Notes: a model not told the origin generated them from the letters alone. A stretch of 64,000 bases of DNA from Dermatemys mawii (GCA_007922305.1 ML677344.1:2032368-2096367); one strand, 5' to 3'. Positions 58,301 through 63,665 are shown, counted from the first letter of the stretch. Translations and numbers: made by a program.

Positions 58301-59323
58301 CACTGAGGCGTAGCAGACCAACCCCTATGATATTGTTCTAAAGGAATTCTTTCAGGGCAGGCTATTTCCCAGGGGCTCCATCAGGAAACTGAAATATTTT
58401 AAATGAGCAAACTTTAGAGAGCTCCGTGGCATGTCCTTTTCAGAGACACCTTGAAGCCCTCACTGGTAACTGCTGGTGACAGACATCGCCCCAAGCGGGA
58501 AAGCTGATTGTTTTTCCATGCTCGAGGCAAAGTTGGGGGGCCGGTGGGAGGAGCGTCATTAACTTTTGAACTCTGTCTTTTTTCCTTTTGCTTCACACCG
58601 GAGGTGAGGATTGTGTGGGAGCAGCGACTGGGCAGGAGAACAACAGAAACCAGGCCAGCCGTATCAGATTGCAAGCCGCTTTCCCTCCTGGGCTTTGTAT
58701 TTTTGTTTGCTTAGAAAGTCCAGTCCCCGCCCTAAGCCTCTCTTGGCTGGCCGGGAGTCGGAGAATTCCACATGTGGGCTTGCTTGTTTTCTCCCTACAC
58801 AGAGGCCGTCCCACCCTCTCGCTGTCTGACTTCACCCAGGGCTCCTTAAAGGAGGGATTAAAACCAAAGCCGCTCCAAACTTTCTCCCCCAGTTCAAGCC
58901 CCTTTTCCTTCCCCAGCTGGCGGGGAAGCCAGCTCCCAGCTGCAGCAATCAGCAGCCCATGCCTGCGGCACTTTCCGCCTCTGTCGATATTTTGTTTCCA
59001 GCCTGTTTTGCTGAGCTCAGCTCGGAGCCCCCTCCTCCCCCCTGCTCTGGGTTTTAGCTGGTGAGGGGCTTTGTCCTTCTCCGCTGGTGCTCTGCCCTGT
59101 CTCCAGCGACGACTGAACTCATCGGTTGCCTCCCTTGCCCTGTTGCAGGCCCTGTGCGCTACGGTGACGACCAGCGACCTGGCTGAAACTCAGTCCCTGG
59201 TGTTCTGCGGGGCGGAGGTGAGCTGCTTCTCCGGGGACCCCGACTTCCCAAACCCCATCGCCTTAGCCGAGCAGGCTGGACAGAAGCTGCAGATGGAATT
59301 CCTGCTTCAGAACAAAAACTCAG
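13233..59323 (+). CDS. ARAP1: ARAP1, internal part of the gene (12 exons, spliced)
   Basis: Known role of the family: a PI(3,4,5)P3-regulated GTPase-activating protein for Arf and Rho GTPases, acting at membranes in actin remodelling and receptor trafficking. Twelve exons (13233-13381, 19765-19835, 21719-21822, 35553-35720, 41244-41313, 42227-42347, 43180-43385, 49710-49816, 49939-50138, 51863-51948, 55202-55384, 59149-59323) join without a phase break into about 546 codons. The order is proline-rich linker, acidic DDSDYEE segment, PH1 (from [13 protein letters not shown]), PH2 (from [14 protein letters not shown]), ArfGAP zinc finger (CADCG...CKRCAGEHRGLG) and ankyrin-like region. The protein matches ARAP1 better than ARAP2 or ARAP3 as I remember them, notably [15 protein letters not shown] and the ArfGAP block. 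The N-terminal SAM exons and the C-terminal PH3-5, RhoGAP and RA exons are not in the window, so both ends are partial. Confidence 0.95.
15300..15450 (+). repeat. MIR-like SINE fragment
   Basis: Begins gtctagagcatgggactaga, with a tRNA-like head, then ctcaggactcctgggttc (B-box-like), a tgggcagctctctcaacttc core and the cctcagttttctcctgtgt tail. One of the better preserved SINE copies here. Confidence 0.65.
15866..16996 (-). mobile_element. Solo LTR, copy 1
   Basis: About 1.1 kb that aligns along its length with 60438-61522, with the same order of phrases: gtgccaaatcaggacaaatt, ccagcttcccagtatcacca, tagaatctaaaatctaaaga, atgatacacacatacaaata. No gag, pol or env coding sequence lies next to it, so it is a solitary LTR. 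Orientation is taken from the better preserved copy 2. Its ends are eroded and I cannot see a clear target duplication. Confidence 0.75.
17200..17340. repeat. Unclassified dispersed repeat, member 1
   Basis: Shares gaaatgcagccacctctggg and following phrases with 20000-20260 and 41860-42010. Family not recognised. Confidence 0.45.
17755..18110. repeat. GC-rich foldback repeat, copy 1
   Basis: A GC-rich segment whose centre (17936-17955) is a hairpin with perfect 8-base arms and a 4-base loop. Wider arms also pair, for example ccctcctagcacttg against the inverse of caagcctgggaggg. The same plan and phrases occur at 50330-50877. It has no coding capacity; the large open frames over it on both strands are by-products of composition. 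Confidence 0.55.
18695..19285 (+). mobile_element. CR1 LINE 3' fragment
   Basis: Starts at gatgtattaacgggagtgtc and continues through ccagttctggggagccacat, gagcaacaaaaatgagccaa and cagggctggtctaggtttgc to tctctcaaggtccc near the 3' end. It covers the end of ORF2 and the 3' UTR. Confidence 0.87.
19455..19560 (-). repeat. MIR-like SINE fragment, reverse orientation
   Basis: attttacagatggggaaact and gaggcactggg are the reverse complement of the MIR core. Short remnant. Confidence 0.45.
19765..19835 (+). CDS. ARAP1: ARAP1 exon: acidic segment
   Basis: Acceptor ttcacag at 19758-19764; the donor is aag|gttggc, which lacks the usual A or G at +3. It completes the split Asp codon and reads [19 protein letters not shown] then EMSDK. 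DDSDYEE continues the conserved FPEFDDSDYDE motif of ARAP1. The stretch is strongly acidic, as in the mammalian protein, and ends in phase 0. Confidence 0.9.
20000..20260. repeat. Unclassified dispersed repeat, member 2
   Basis: gtaccgtggcattcattaca, then gaaatgcagccaactctggc and acggcacacagcaactccgc. It aligns with 41860-42010 and in part with 17200-17340. No terminal structure is visible. Confidence 0.5.
20616..20682. repeat. Alternating purine-pyrimidine (GT/GC)n tract
   Basis: Runs of gtgtgt pass into gcgcgcgtgcgtgc, with a small inverted patch (gtgcacac) in the middle. Such alternation can adopt Z-DNA. Confidence 0.85.
21719..21822 (+). CDS. ARAP1: ARAP1 exon: basic/acidic linker before PH1
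   Basis: Acceptor ctctccccgcag ends at 21718. The exon reads [19 protein letters not shown] followed by [15 protein letters not shown], and ends two bases into a codon. The donor must be aa|gtaggg at 21823, because the same bases read straight on give AAG TAG, a stop. Splicing to 35553 makes an Asn codon and keeps the frame (phase 2). The linker is poorly conserved with mammals, so this exon rests on splice sites, phase and context more than on sequence match. Confidence 0.8.
22095..22960 (-). mobile_element. LTR-type repeat interrupted by a Penelope fragment
   Basis: On the minus strand it has a TATA-like attataaaaa near 22735 and a polyadenylation-like aataaa near 22315, the order expected in an LTR. 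A 91-bp Penelope piece at 22541-22631 splits it and is flanked by 13-base copies of the host sequence. I cannot fix the outer ends, and no coding part is adjacent. Confidence 0.45.
22541..22631. mobile_element. Minimal Penelope-like foldback insertion
   Basis: 91 bp made only of the terminal segment of the Penelope-like family and its inverse: cagaagtgacagagtcctgt with ggcaccttaaagactaac, joined to aggactctttgtcacttctg and ending gctacccctctgattct. Flanks cttgtcttctttg (22528-22540) and cttgtctcctttg (22632-22644) differ at one base in 13, a target duplication. The full terminal sequence is at 33243-33928. Confidence 0.85.
24121..25310 (+). pseudogene. Harbinger transposase remnant
   Basis: The N-terminal part (24240-24750) has [16 protein letters not shown], [20 protein letters not shown] and [20 protein letters not shown] blocks of HARBI1-type transposases. 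After a frameshift the catalytic part reads [18 protein letters not shown], a stop (24839-24841), then [29 protein letters not shown] and [16 protein letters not shown] further shift gives [20 protein letters not shown] and ICEAKREKF. The first catalytic Asp is Glu (24794-24796). It is clearly inactive: one stop, at least two frameshifts and a lost active-site residue. Confidence 0.9.
25835..27245 (+). mobile_element. Non-LTR retrotransposon (LINE) fragment
   Basis: Encodes the C-terminal half of a reverse transcriptase distinct from CR1: [14 protein letters not shown] (motif A), [12 protein letters not shown] (motif B), [11 protein letters not shown] (motif C) and [13 protein letters not shown]. 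After frameshifts come [16 protein letters not shown] and, at 27010-27090, [18 protein letters not shown], the zinc-finger tail found at the end of this LINE type. It is truncated at the 5' end, interrupted by stops, and inserted within the Harbinger element. Confidence 0.85.
27263..27598 (-). pseudogene. Harbinger Myb-like accessory protein, C-terminal piece
   Basis: The minus-strand frame contains [20 protein letters not shown], a basic patch then an acidic-hydrophobic segment, and ends in a charged coiled coil (REHRAWRMN... [20 protein letters not shown]). This is the C-terminal layout of the Myb/SANT-domain partner protein of Harbinger elements. The SANT domain itself should lie at higher coordinates and I could not identify it, so the gene is partial or decayed. 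Confidence 0.6.
28633..28700 (+). repeat. tRNA-like SINE head
   Basis: gctctgtggttagggtgctc resembles an A box and ggttcaatcccc a B box, at tRNA spacing. It sits directly in front of a CR1 3' end, as in SINEs that share a LINE tail. It might instead be an unrelated coincidence. Confidence 0.4.
28735..28960 (+). mobile_element. CR1 LINE 3' end
   Basis: ggtctaggtttgatattagg, ggtagtgaagcactggaatg and ggttggactagatgaccccc lead to a typical end with cctaatcttctatgatt. Truncated at the 5' side. Confidence 0.85.
28965..29050 (-). repeat. MIR-like SINE fragment, reverse orientation
   Basis: gacaggaatagaactcagcc and gcccgctagaccacactgct are the inverse of a tRNA-derived SINE head, with the B box at the left. 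Confidence 0.5.
31286..31560. mobile_element. Harbinger-type MITE (275 bp)
   Basis: Ends gggcttggctacacttg and cagtgtagccaagccc are inverse copies. TAA stands on both outer sides, a 3-bp duplication. The interior holds repeated agcgct motifs. It abuts the next MITE seven bases away. Confidence 0.8.
31568..32235. mobile_element. Harbinger-type MITE (668 bp)
   Basis: Ends gggtttggctacacttgcac and gcaagtgtagccaagccc are inverse copies; TTT lies on both outer sides. The interior is unlike the 676-bp family except for the terminal inverted repeats and the agcgct motifs. No coding capacity. Confidence 0.75.
32438..32535 (+). mobile_element. CR1 LINE 3' tip
   Basis: Only the last part of the CR1 3' UTR: gatgatctctcgaggtccct, then tccagtcctgtgattctatt. 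Confidence 0.8.
33333..33629 (+). pseudogene. GIY-YIG endonuclease domain of a Penelope-like element
   Basis: The frame reads [20 protein letters not shown] then [40 protein letters not shown] and [19 protein letters not shown] is the GIY motif and SIG stands for the YIG motif (Tyr replaced by Ser). The Arg of KRI, the His of GHK and the Glu of ETAEL are at the expected catalytic places. A stop cuts the last few residues. This endonuclease is the hallmark of Penelope-like retroelements and nicks the target DNA. The upstream reverse transcriptase is absent. Confidence 0.85.
33841..33878 (+). ncRNA. Hammerhead ribozyme-like core
   Basis: ctgacga (33841-33847) fits CUGANGA; a 5-pair stem (gtggg/cccat) follows; then gaaa (33865-33868); then a 3-pair stem III agc/gct around uuau, ending with C at 33878 as the NUH cleavage position. 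One extra A (33848) sits between box 1 and stem II, and I see no convincing stem I. Hammerhead motifs are known in Penelope-like termini. Activity is uncertain. Confidence 0.5.
34527..35202 (+). mobile_element. 676-bp Harbinger-type MITE, copy A
   Basis: Ends gggcttggttacactggcac and cttgtaagtgtaaccatacc are approximate inverse copies, flanked by TAA on both sides. The interior is studded with the palindrome agcgct, sometimes as tagcgctata. It is nearly identical to 44916-45591 in the same orientation and to 46063-46738 inverted. No open frame of note. Confidence 0.88.
35553..35720 (+). CDS. ARAP1: ARAP1 exon: Ser/Gly-rich linker and start of PH1
   Basis: Acceptor ttctgcctgcag ends at 35552; donor gg|gtgagt at 35721. 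The exon encodes a Ser/Gly-rich stretch ([20 protein letters not shown]) and then [16 protein letters not shown], the first beta strand of PH domain 1, where human ARAP1 has [15 protein letters not shown]. It ends in phase 2 with the Gly codon split to 41244. The 13.7-kb intron before it is the longest in the window. Confidence 0.95.
36524..37199 (-). mobile_element. Solo LTR-like repeat
   Basis: Starts tgtagcag and ends ctgctaca, so both strands begin TGTAGCAG and end CA. Flanks ggccc (36519-36523) and ggctc (37200-37204) agree at 4 of 5 bases. On the minus strand a TATA-like ttataaag lies near 37080. No internal retroviral coding region adjoins it. Confidence 0.6.
37205..37292. mobile_element. 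MITE end fragment
   Basis: Ends aatgtagacatggcctta, the inverse of the Harbinger-style start ggccatgtctacatt. The other end is not seen; the LTR at 36524 may have removed or displaced it. Confidence 0.4.
37321..37450 (-). mobile_element. Penelope-like terminal fragment, second subfamily
   Basis: On the minus strand it reads gacctgaagaagagctctga, then tccaataaaagacatcacct and cctgggaccgacatagctac. This is a common sauropsid repeat end with the same layout as the Penelope terminus at 33841 (a CUGAAGA box, a short stem, then gaaa). Confidence 0.5.
37519..37912. mobile_element. hAT-Charlie-type MITE (394 bp)
   Basis: Left end cagtggttctcaacc is the classic Charlie-type terminal repeat; the right end ggtagagagcccctg is its decayed inverse. 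Flanks ttccaagg (37511-37518) and ttctaagg (37913-37920) match at 7 of 8, the 8-bp duplication of a hAT element. AT-rich interior, no coding capacity. Confidence 0.88.
38005..38236. mobile_element. Harbinger-like MITE (232 bp)
   Basis: Ends gggcttatctacacttga and tagtgtagaccaggtcc are approximate inverse copies with the tctacac motif of the larger Harbinger. The flanking 3-bp duplication is unclear. Confidence 0.6.
38299..38314. repeat. (TG)n short tract
   Basis: Eight tg units. Confidence 0.9.
38395..38530 (-). mobile_element. CR1-like 3' fragment, reverse orientation
   Basis: ttgattcagactgtggtctg, tctagccagtctcctgctt and ggaaggtgcaagaaagcctg are the inverse of a CR1 3' UTR subfamily. Confidence 0.6.
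39900..40220 (+). mobile_element. CR1 LINE 3' end
   Basis: ggaactccttgccagagggt, gagctagatagattcatgtg and gggctagatggacctttggt lead to ttctcttatgttctat at the terminus. Confidence 0.88.
41244..41313 (+). CDS. ARAP1: ARAP1 exon: PH1 middle strands
   Basis: Acceptor tcccgttacag ends at 41243; donor aag|gtgagt at 41314. It reads [20 protein letters not shown] then SEK, giving the K-R-W-V-K-L core of PH1 that in this family binds phosphoinositide headgroups. The Tyr-Ile-Tyr-Gln-Lys-Arg run is the same as in human ARAP1. The exon ends in phase 0. Confidence 0.96.
41340..41560 (+). repeat. MIR-like SINE
   Basis: ctgtgtgaccttgagcctgt, cctcagtgccccatctgtac and aatgggaataccagcccc, followed by a tail of the type seen in sauropsid MIR relatives. 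Confidence 0.65.
41860..42010. repeat. Unclassified dispersed repeat, member 3
   Basis: gaatgcagccacctctaggg, ggcaatagaagtttaacagc and acacaggaatcctgggcact align with the repeat at 20000-20260. Confidence 0.5.
42227..42347 (+). CDS. ARAP1: ARAP1 exon: PH1, later strands
   Basis: Acceptor tctctgctgcag; donor g|gtgagc at 42348. It encodes [20 protein letters not shown] and then [20 protein letters not shown], nearly the same as human ARAP1 across the second half of PH1. The exon ends one base into a codon. Confidence 0.97.
42348..43179 (+). other. ARAP1: ARAP1 intron (0.8 kb)
   Basis: GC-rich, with no repeat I recognise. Several overlapping open frames on both strands are not supported by codon pattern or homology. 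Confidence 0.85.
43180..43385 (+). CDS. ARAP1: ARAP1 exon: end of PH1 helix and start of PH2
   Basis: Acceptor ctgccccgcag ends at 43179; donor gag|gtctgt at 43386. It begins [18 protein letters not shown], the C-terminal helix of PH1 with its invariant Trp. After a 30-residue linker it continues with [20 protein letters not shown] and KVFLYKNAE, the first strands of PH2. The exon ends in phase 0. Confidence 0.96.
43770..43880 (-). repeat. MIR-like SINE fragment, reverse orientation
   Basis: ttacacatgggcagtggagg, then gtgcccgaggtcccaccggg and aaatgaacccggctctccgg, the inverse of the MIR core and B box. Confidence 0.5.
44916..45591 (+). mobile_element. 676-bp Harbinger-type MITE, copy B
   Basis: Same orientation as 34527-35202 and nearly identical. 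Flanked by TTA on both sides, a 3-bp TWA duplication typical of PIF/Harbinger. Confidence 0.9.
46063..46738 (-). mobile_element. 676-bp Harbinger-type MITE, copy C (inverted)
   Basis: The inverse of copies A and B, flanked by TAA on both sides. Only 471 bases separate it from copy B, so the two form a large inverted repeat. Confidence 0.9.
47212..47835 (-). mobile_element. CR1 LINE 3' half
   Basis: From the 3' tip (agaatcataagagtggaagg) back through the end of ORF2. The minus-strand frames give [40 protein letters not shown] and [20 protein letters not shown], typical of the CR1 C-terminus. Truncated near 47835. Confidence 0.9.
47835..48120 (-). mobile_element. LINE C-terminal fragment, non-CR1
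   Basis: On the minus strand, with two frames combined, it reads [24 protein letters not shown]-like sequence and [14 protein letters not shown]. This is the LRWxGHVxRM...RYKDxLKANLK region at the end of the LINE type also seen at 25835-27245. It lies directly against the 5' end of the CR1. Confidence 0.55.
49036..49293. repeat. 36-bp minisatellite (about 7 copies) with assembly gap
   Basis: Unit gtttgatccattgatttccg then gtcccaggcggctctt (36 bases). Units start at 49036, 49072, 49108, 49144, 49181, 49217 and 49253. Because 36 is a multiple of 3, the open frames on both strands show a 12-residue period; they are not genes. Ten N (49151-49160) lie in the fourth unit, where nine bases would be expected. 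Confidence 0.97.
49151..49160. other. Assembly gap (10 N)
   Basis: Ten N inside a tandem repeat; the size is probably a placeholder, so the true number of repeat units is unknown. Confidence 0.99.
49710..49816 (+). CDS. ARAP1: ARAP1 exon: PH2 middle
   Basis: Acceptor caccccgtcag ends at 49709; donor ag|gtgagg at 49817. It reads [20 protein letters not shown] then [15 protein letters not shown], matching human ARAP1 (LGIGITFIDMSVGNVKEVDRR). The next intron is only 122 bp, the shortest in the window. Confidence 0.96.
49939..50138 (+). CDS. ARAP1: ARAP1 exon: end of PH2 and first half of ArfGAP zinc finger
   Basis: Acceptor gtgtctttcag ends at 49938; donor g|gtatcg at 50139. The first part, [20 protein letters not shown], is the closing helix of PH2. 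Then comes [20 protein letters not shown] and VICKRCA: the four zinc-binding cysteines of an ArfGAP finger with CX2CX16CX2C spacing. All four are present. The catalytic arginine follows in the next exon. Confidence 0.97.
50330..50877. repeat. GC-rich foldback repeat, copy 2
   Basis: Two 33-base arms (50539-50571 and 50675-50707) are inverse copies with a single mismatch, 103 bases apart. The outer ends carry cctaggcgaaact at the left and its rough inverse agttcgcctag at the right. It shares layout with 17755-18110. Very high GC. Confidence 0.7.
51185..51450. mobile_element. MITE remnant
   Basis: The right end tgtggtgtagacaagtcctg resembles MITE termini with a tctacac core; the interior has tttgccggcaaaagccc. 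The left end is lost. Confidence 0.4.
51655..51830 (-). repeat. MIR-like SINE, reverse orientation
   Basis: tctgcagatggggaaactga, ggactaaccccaggccaccg and gctcagaccacaagaccgtg, the inverse of a MIR-type SINE. It ends 32 bases before the exon at 51863, so its inverse tRNA-like head lies next to that exon's polypyrimidine tract. Confidence 0.65.
51863..51948 (+). CDS. ARAP1: ARAP1 exon: ArfGAP catalytic arginine segment
   Basis: Acceptor tctgacccacag ends at 51862; donor gag|gtatca at 51949. It encodes [20 protein letters not shown] and KVWTEELIE. The Arg in HRGLG is at the position of the ArfGAP arginine finger, and the following V-RS-L-D/M pattern is standard for the domain. It completes a codon split after CKRCA and ends in phase 0. 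Confidence 0.96.
51949..55201 (+). other. ARAP1: ARAP1 intron (3.3 kb)
   Basis: Apart from the 46-bp minisatellite (54123-54461) and a short (tgtc)n run near 55040, I see no repeat I can name. It is GC-rich and low in transposons compared with the rest of the window. Confidence 0.8.
54123..54461. repeat. 46-bp minisatellite (about 7 copies)
   Basis: The phrase acaataacaaacc, or a close variant, recurs at 54169, 54215, 54261, 54307, 54353, 54399 and 54445, exactly 46 bases apart. Between the phrases lie variants of agtgtgtgcagcccagcact and tgcaagcaaccct. Units have diverged at many positions but not in length. Confidence 0.95.
55202..55384 (+). CDS. ARAP1: ARAP1 exon: C-terminal part of the ArfGAP domain
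   Basis: Acceptor tatattcccag ends at 55201; the donor aag|gttggt has T rather than a purine at +3. It encodes 61 residues beginning [20 protein letters not shown] and ending [18 protein letters not shown] sequence (here [20 protein letters not shown]). These are the helices that close the ArfGAP fold. Both ends are phase 0. Confidence 0.96.
55385..59148 (+). other. ARAP1: ARAP1 intron (3.8 kb)
   Basis: One CR1 tip (57028-57216) is recognised. I see nothing else I can name. Two similar phrases containing tagtagtaggctgttat and gtagtaagcagttatgctct near 58010 and 58220 may mark an old duplication. Confidence 0.75.
57028..57216 (+). mobile_element. CR1 LINE 3' tip
   Basis: gatggtgtctctagcctctg, gggctagatggacctttggt and ctgacccagtctggcctttc give the end of the CR1 3' UTR. 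Confidence 0.85.
59149..59323 (+). CDS. ARAP1: ARAP1 exon: ankyrin-like segment
   Basis: Acceptor ccctgttgcag ends at 59148; donor g|gtaaga at 59324. It encodes [20 protein letters not shown] then [20 protein letters not shown] and [18 protein letters not shown], the short ankyrin-repeat region that follows the ArfGAP domain in ARAP proteins. It ends one base into a codon. The next exon (human TEVPRLDSMKPLEKHY, leading to PH3) is not found before 64000. Confidence 0.96.
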
Positions 59324-59429
59324 GTAAGAGGAGCAGGTGGGACTGGCAGAGCCCCCAAGCCGAGGCAGTGAGCAGGCTGGAGTTCAGGGAATGCTGCTGA
59401 GCTTGCCTGGCCTGAAAGAGACGGGTGGG

Positions 59430-59640
59430 CTGGGCTAGTGGTTAGAGCATCAGACGCGGGCTCTGTTCTCTGCTCCACTGCTGACTGGTTCAAGGTCACA
59501 TGCCGACTCACTTGGTGCCTTGGTGTCTTGGTTTCTCTCATCGCTGAAATAGGGCCGGGTACGCTCACCGACCTCACAAGTGAGGCTTGATTCGCAATGT
59601 GTGCCAAGTGCTTTGAGATCCTCCGCACTACGGAGGAGGG
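59430..59640 (+). repeat. MIR-like SINE
   Basis: gggctagtggttagagcatc (A-box region), then ggttcaaggtcacatgccga and gccaagtgctttgagatcct at the tail. The tRNA-like head is fairly well kept. Confidence 0.65.
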
Positions 59641-60437
59641 GCTGAGTGTGGATAGCAGAGTTGCAAGAACCCTTAAGAGATCCTATGTGTGTCTGAAGCT
59701 ATAGCTTGGAGCGTGCTAGGTCCCTGGCAGAGCTATTTGAAGCTGGGCGGTGTCGGTTCACATGAGCCAGGGCTTCGGTTCGGTGGATCCCATGTGAACC
59801 CAGAACTGCCCTCGCCCCGTCCCTGGGCCTCCTCTGAACTCCCCACTGCCTCCTCTTGGGCTGACTCAGAAATGAACCTCATGGTGGCTCAGGTTTCAGT
59901 CCCACCGGACCACCTTTGGCACAAACACAGAGTCTTTGGCGTGGAGCTGAAATCAGGCTGGCTCTGTTCAGGTTCCAGGAAAGTGTCAGCGGGGGAATGA
60001 GCACAGGAAGCGGGTCTGAACAAGGACGGGGCTGGGACGGGTGCACCTTGGCGTCAGCGGTAACACACATTGAAAACGGTGTTTAAAAAGCCCTTCTCAC
60101 CCAGAGAACACGCAGCGAACAGCCCAGCTGCAAAGGTACCAGGAGTGGCAGCTTCTCTCCCACCATGTCTCCTGGGCTGGTTGGAATGCGCCTGGAGCGT
60201 CTTTCCGCGCTGTCCCAGCAGGCCTCAGCAATCTAGGGCAGTGTCGGATGGGAGGGAGCCCTGTAGAGTCCCTGCAGTCCCTCCCCTGGGGGTCCGAAAA
60301 GCCACTTTCTCGCTCCTGCGCCCCATCAGTAGGAGAGGAGAAGGCATCAGGTTTGATTTGGCTCTTCGCGGCGGCTTGGCTGAAGTGGAAAGGGCCTGTG
60401 AGGTGGTGGTAGGAGCTGCCAGTTCCTAGTCTGCCGG

Positions 60438-61522
60438 TGTGACGGTGCTGTACCTGGTGTGACCCACTGAGAGTGTCAGATCAGGACAAATTGCTTCCAA
60501 AAGGAGGAATTACAGCCCAAAGCTGGGGTTTCTCCACCCTAAAGGCAAACCAAACCAGCCCAACAGAAAAGACTTTGGTTTCGCCCCACTGGCTAGCCAC
60601 AAGTCACACAAGCAATTCCCTTAGACACTCCAGCTTCCCAGTATCACCACCAGCAGCCACCTGTCCTGGGGACAAATGGTTATGAAAACCAATACCCCAA
60701 ATAAAGAAAACGGTTCTCCCCAATTCCAGAGAATCAGGCCCCAGACCCAAGTCAATATACAAATCAGATCTTACCCACAAATCACGCTGTAGCCAATCCT
60801 TTAGAATCTAAAATCTAAAGGTTTATTATACAAGAAAAAAGATATAGGTGAGGGTTAGGAATGGTTAAAGGAAATCAAATACATGCAGTAATGGCAAATC
60901 CCTTGCGCCAGTTGTAGAATAACTGCAGGTTCAAATCAAAGTCTCTGGAATACATTCCCTGGAGGAATGGGTCATCAATCCTTTGGCCAGAGTGCCCCTT
61001 TGTAGCAAAGTCCCATCCAGAAGTAGGAGCCAGGCTGGAGGCTGGAGATTGAAGACAAAATGGGGATGGGGTACCACCCTTTTATATCCTTCCCAGGTGC
61101 AGGAATGTTCTTTGTCCTTCGCTGTGGAAACTTACAGCAAAATGGAGTTTGAGTCAGTTGGGTAATTCCTGCCCCCTTTGCTAAGACACAGGATGTGTTG
61201 GCCTTCCCTTAATGGGTCCATTGGATAGCTGATAGTCCTTAATGGGCCATCAAGCATGGTGAGCAACATTTAACACCAAGGGCTCTGGAATGTCCCCAAC
61301 AGCCTAGCACAATATTTGGAAAGACAGATAGTATAGAGTCAATATTCATAACTTCAACTACAAAAATGATACACACATACAGATAGCATACTCATAATCA
61401 GCAGACCATAACCTGATCGTAGACACCTTATATGACCCCCTTTACCTAAGATTTGGTGCCCCTGCAGGACCTTAGTTGCACCAATGATCTGTATGATCCC
61501 AGATAATTTCAGTACCGTGACA
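60438..61522 (-). mobile_element. Solo LTR, copy 2, with 5-bp target duplication
   Basis: 1,085 bp beginning tgtgacggtgctg and ending cagtaccgtgaca, so TG...CA on either strand with short inverted ends. GCCGG occurs directly on both sides (60433-60437 and 61523-61527), the size expected of an integrated retroelement. On the minus strand a TATA-like ggatataaaaggg (near 61080) precedes aataaa (near 60820), which sets the orientation. No gag, pol or env frame is present, as after recombination between two LTRs. Confidence 0.88.
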
Positions 61523-63179
61523 GCCGGGTTGCACTCCACCTGTTCACAGTCACCGGGAGACCCCAGTGTGGAGCGCCACCCTCCAGCCCACTGCTGGGAC
61601 CCCTCTGGACGCCAGCGCCCCCTGTGTCTGCTCCCGTGAAAGGCAACGCAAAGCTCCCACCGACTGGGGAGAAACACACCCGCTGCCCTGGTGAGGCCCA
61701 GCTGGTTCTGATGGAGTGCTCTCACTGTGCACCATGTCTTCCCCGCAGCAGGGGGATGGAGCACCAGCAGTAAAGTGTTGTCTGTCTGCCAGGTGACCAC
61801 GCGGTAAGGCCATAGACCCAGGTGTTTTCAGGTGTGTGGGCCGATGGCTGGGAGAAGTGTTGACCCATCATCTGCCTGGTATTCACCAAAGCAATGCGCT
61901 GCCATGGGCTGCTCCGCATTTCCAGTGCAGTAGCTGAGGGTTTCTGCCCCCGTCAACGCTTTGCTGGGGTCTGACCTGGGTGGCGCTGAGCCCCCGAGCT
62001 CCCAGCTGACTTCCTGCTCAGCACGGCTCGTTGCTTTGCAGCATTTGACCCTCCAGGAGCACGTCAAACCAGGTACGAGCGGATTATGGTCTCCAGGGAA
62101 AGATCCACTCCATGCATTCAATAGAATCCCTCCTCACCCTGCAGTGCCACGAACATTTCCCCACCGGCTGCGGCCCTGCAGCGCTCGATGTTAGAACCAG
62201 GCCCGCTTAGCGCTACGGCAGAACCGCCCGTCTGCAAACCAGGCCAGATTTTCATTGGCTTCCCGCCCATCTTACCTGCAGCCCTGGGACAAAATTCTCA
62301 AGTCAGTCAAAGGACATCTGATTCTAACTGAGAACTCCTGGTTCTGTTACATCCCTGGAAAACTCCCATCAACTTGGGTAGGGACCTAGACTTTGCACAG
62401 GGGAAGAAGGAGAGGAAATGTCCGTCATCAGGGATACAACACCTGGGAGCACCGCGTGAAACACTGAACAACGGGCTAGTCGACCTCTGCTATTGATCTC
62501 CAGTCTAATCTCTAGACAGCTCGCTCATGACTGTAATGTCTGGGTGACCTGTAAACCTATTGAAGTTGTTGGATTTATGGGGGGGAGGAGACGGGGAAGG
62601 GGGAGAAATTTGGCCCAACAAGTTTAGAAATGTCAGCACAAAAGTAAATGCGGCTGGTGCGAGCCCTCTCCAGCCTGTGCATGATGAATCAGAGAAATCT
62701 GAGAGCTCTTTGGTCAAATAGCCCCTCTCCTGGGGCCATCCCAGGCCAGGTCCCTGCTCTTCGCCTGCCGTTCAGCGCGCTGAGTCTGTTATGCAGGGTC
62801 CATTTCTGGCAAGGACATAAGGGCCCTATCTATGAGGGGTGGGCAAATCAGGCAGGAGAATGTGCAGTCCAGGCTCAAAACTCGCACAGAGCAAGAGCCC
62901 AAACGCCGATGTCTCCCCTGTCCATCATTTGTACTGCTAGGTCCCCAGTGAGGTCAGAAGTGTAAGGGCTGAAATACCAAAGGAGGGGCTGTTCTCTGGG
63001 TATTTACAGCCAGAAAGAGAGAGAAGCAGCTGGCAGTCAAAGGATTCACAGCAGCGTCTGTGCTGTAAACTCTCCTGCGCAGGGACCTCGCTTCTACACC
63101 ACCCTATCCAACCCCCTGCTGCCCGTGGAACAGCAGTAACCCCAGTGTTTGTACTGCGCACGGCACAGCGCCTTTCCAC

Positions 63180-63310
63180 CACAGATCTCTGAGCACGGCA
63201 CCACGAGGCATGAGTATTGCCACTGAGGGGGAAACTGAGCCCCAGAGCTGGGAAGGATCTATGGCAGTAATGGGAACAGAACCGAGATCAGCTTTTAAAG
63301 CAGGCCCGTC
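63180..63310 (-). repeat. MIR-like SINE fragment, reverse orientation
   Basis: gggggaaactgagccccaga and atgggaacagaaccgagatc, the inverse of the MIR core. Confidence 0.45.
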
Positions 63311-63529
63311 CTTTGGCCACTGGCAGGATTTTGTCCCCACCCTTCAGGGCCGTGACCTCCTCTTCCGCGGTGGTTTGTGAAGCCCCCAGCACACCGTTGC
63401 CACTGAAGAAATACTTGTTAGAGAGAACGACCGTCTGCCCTGATTCTCGAGCACCTTCCCTGTGGGGAGCTCAGCGCGCTCCACTGACGTGGGCGATTTC
63501 AGCTTGAACTGTGTCTCTGTGAAAAGAGG

Positions 63530-63665
63530 AAAGAATAGTGTCTTGGTTTTACAGATGGGGAAACTGAGGCACAGGGTGGTGCAGCGCCTAGCGCAAGGTG
63601 TCTGTGGCAGAGCCGGGAGCAGAGCCCAGCTCCTCTGGGCCCCAAGTCTGTCCACTTGACTAGGA
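63530..63665 (-). repeat. MIR-like SINE fragment, reverse orientation
   Basis: ttttacagatggggaaactg, aggcacagggtggtgc and gcagagccgggagcagagcc, the inverse of a MIR-type SINE. Confidence 0.6.

Noticed and set aside
62042..62072. Possible ARAP1 exon between tttgcag and cag|gtacga
   Set aside because: In the required phase it reads AFDPPGARQT, unlike the expected EVPRLDS-type continuation of ARAP1. It is only 31 bases and could arise by chance.
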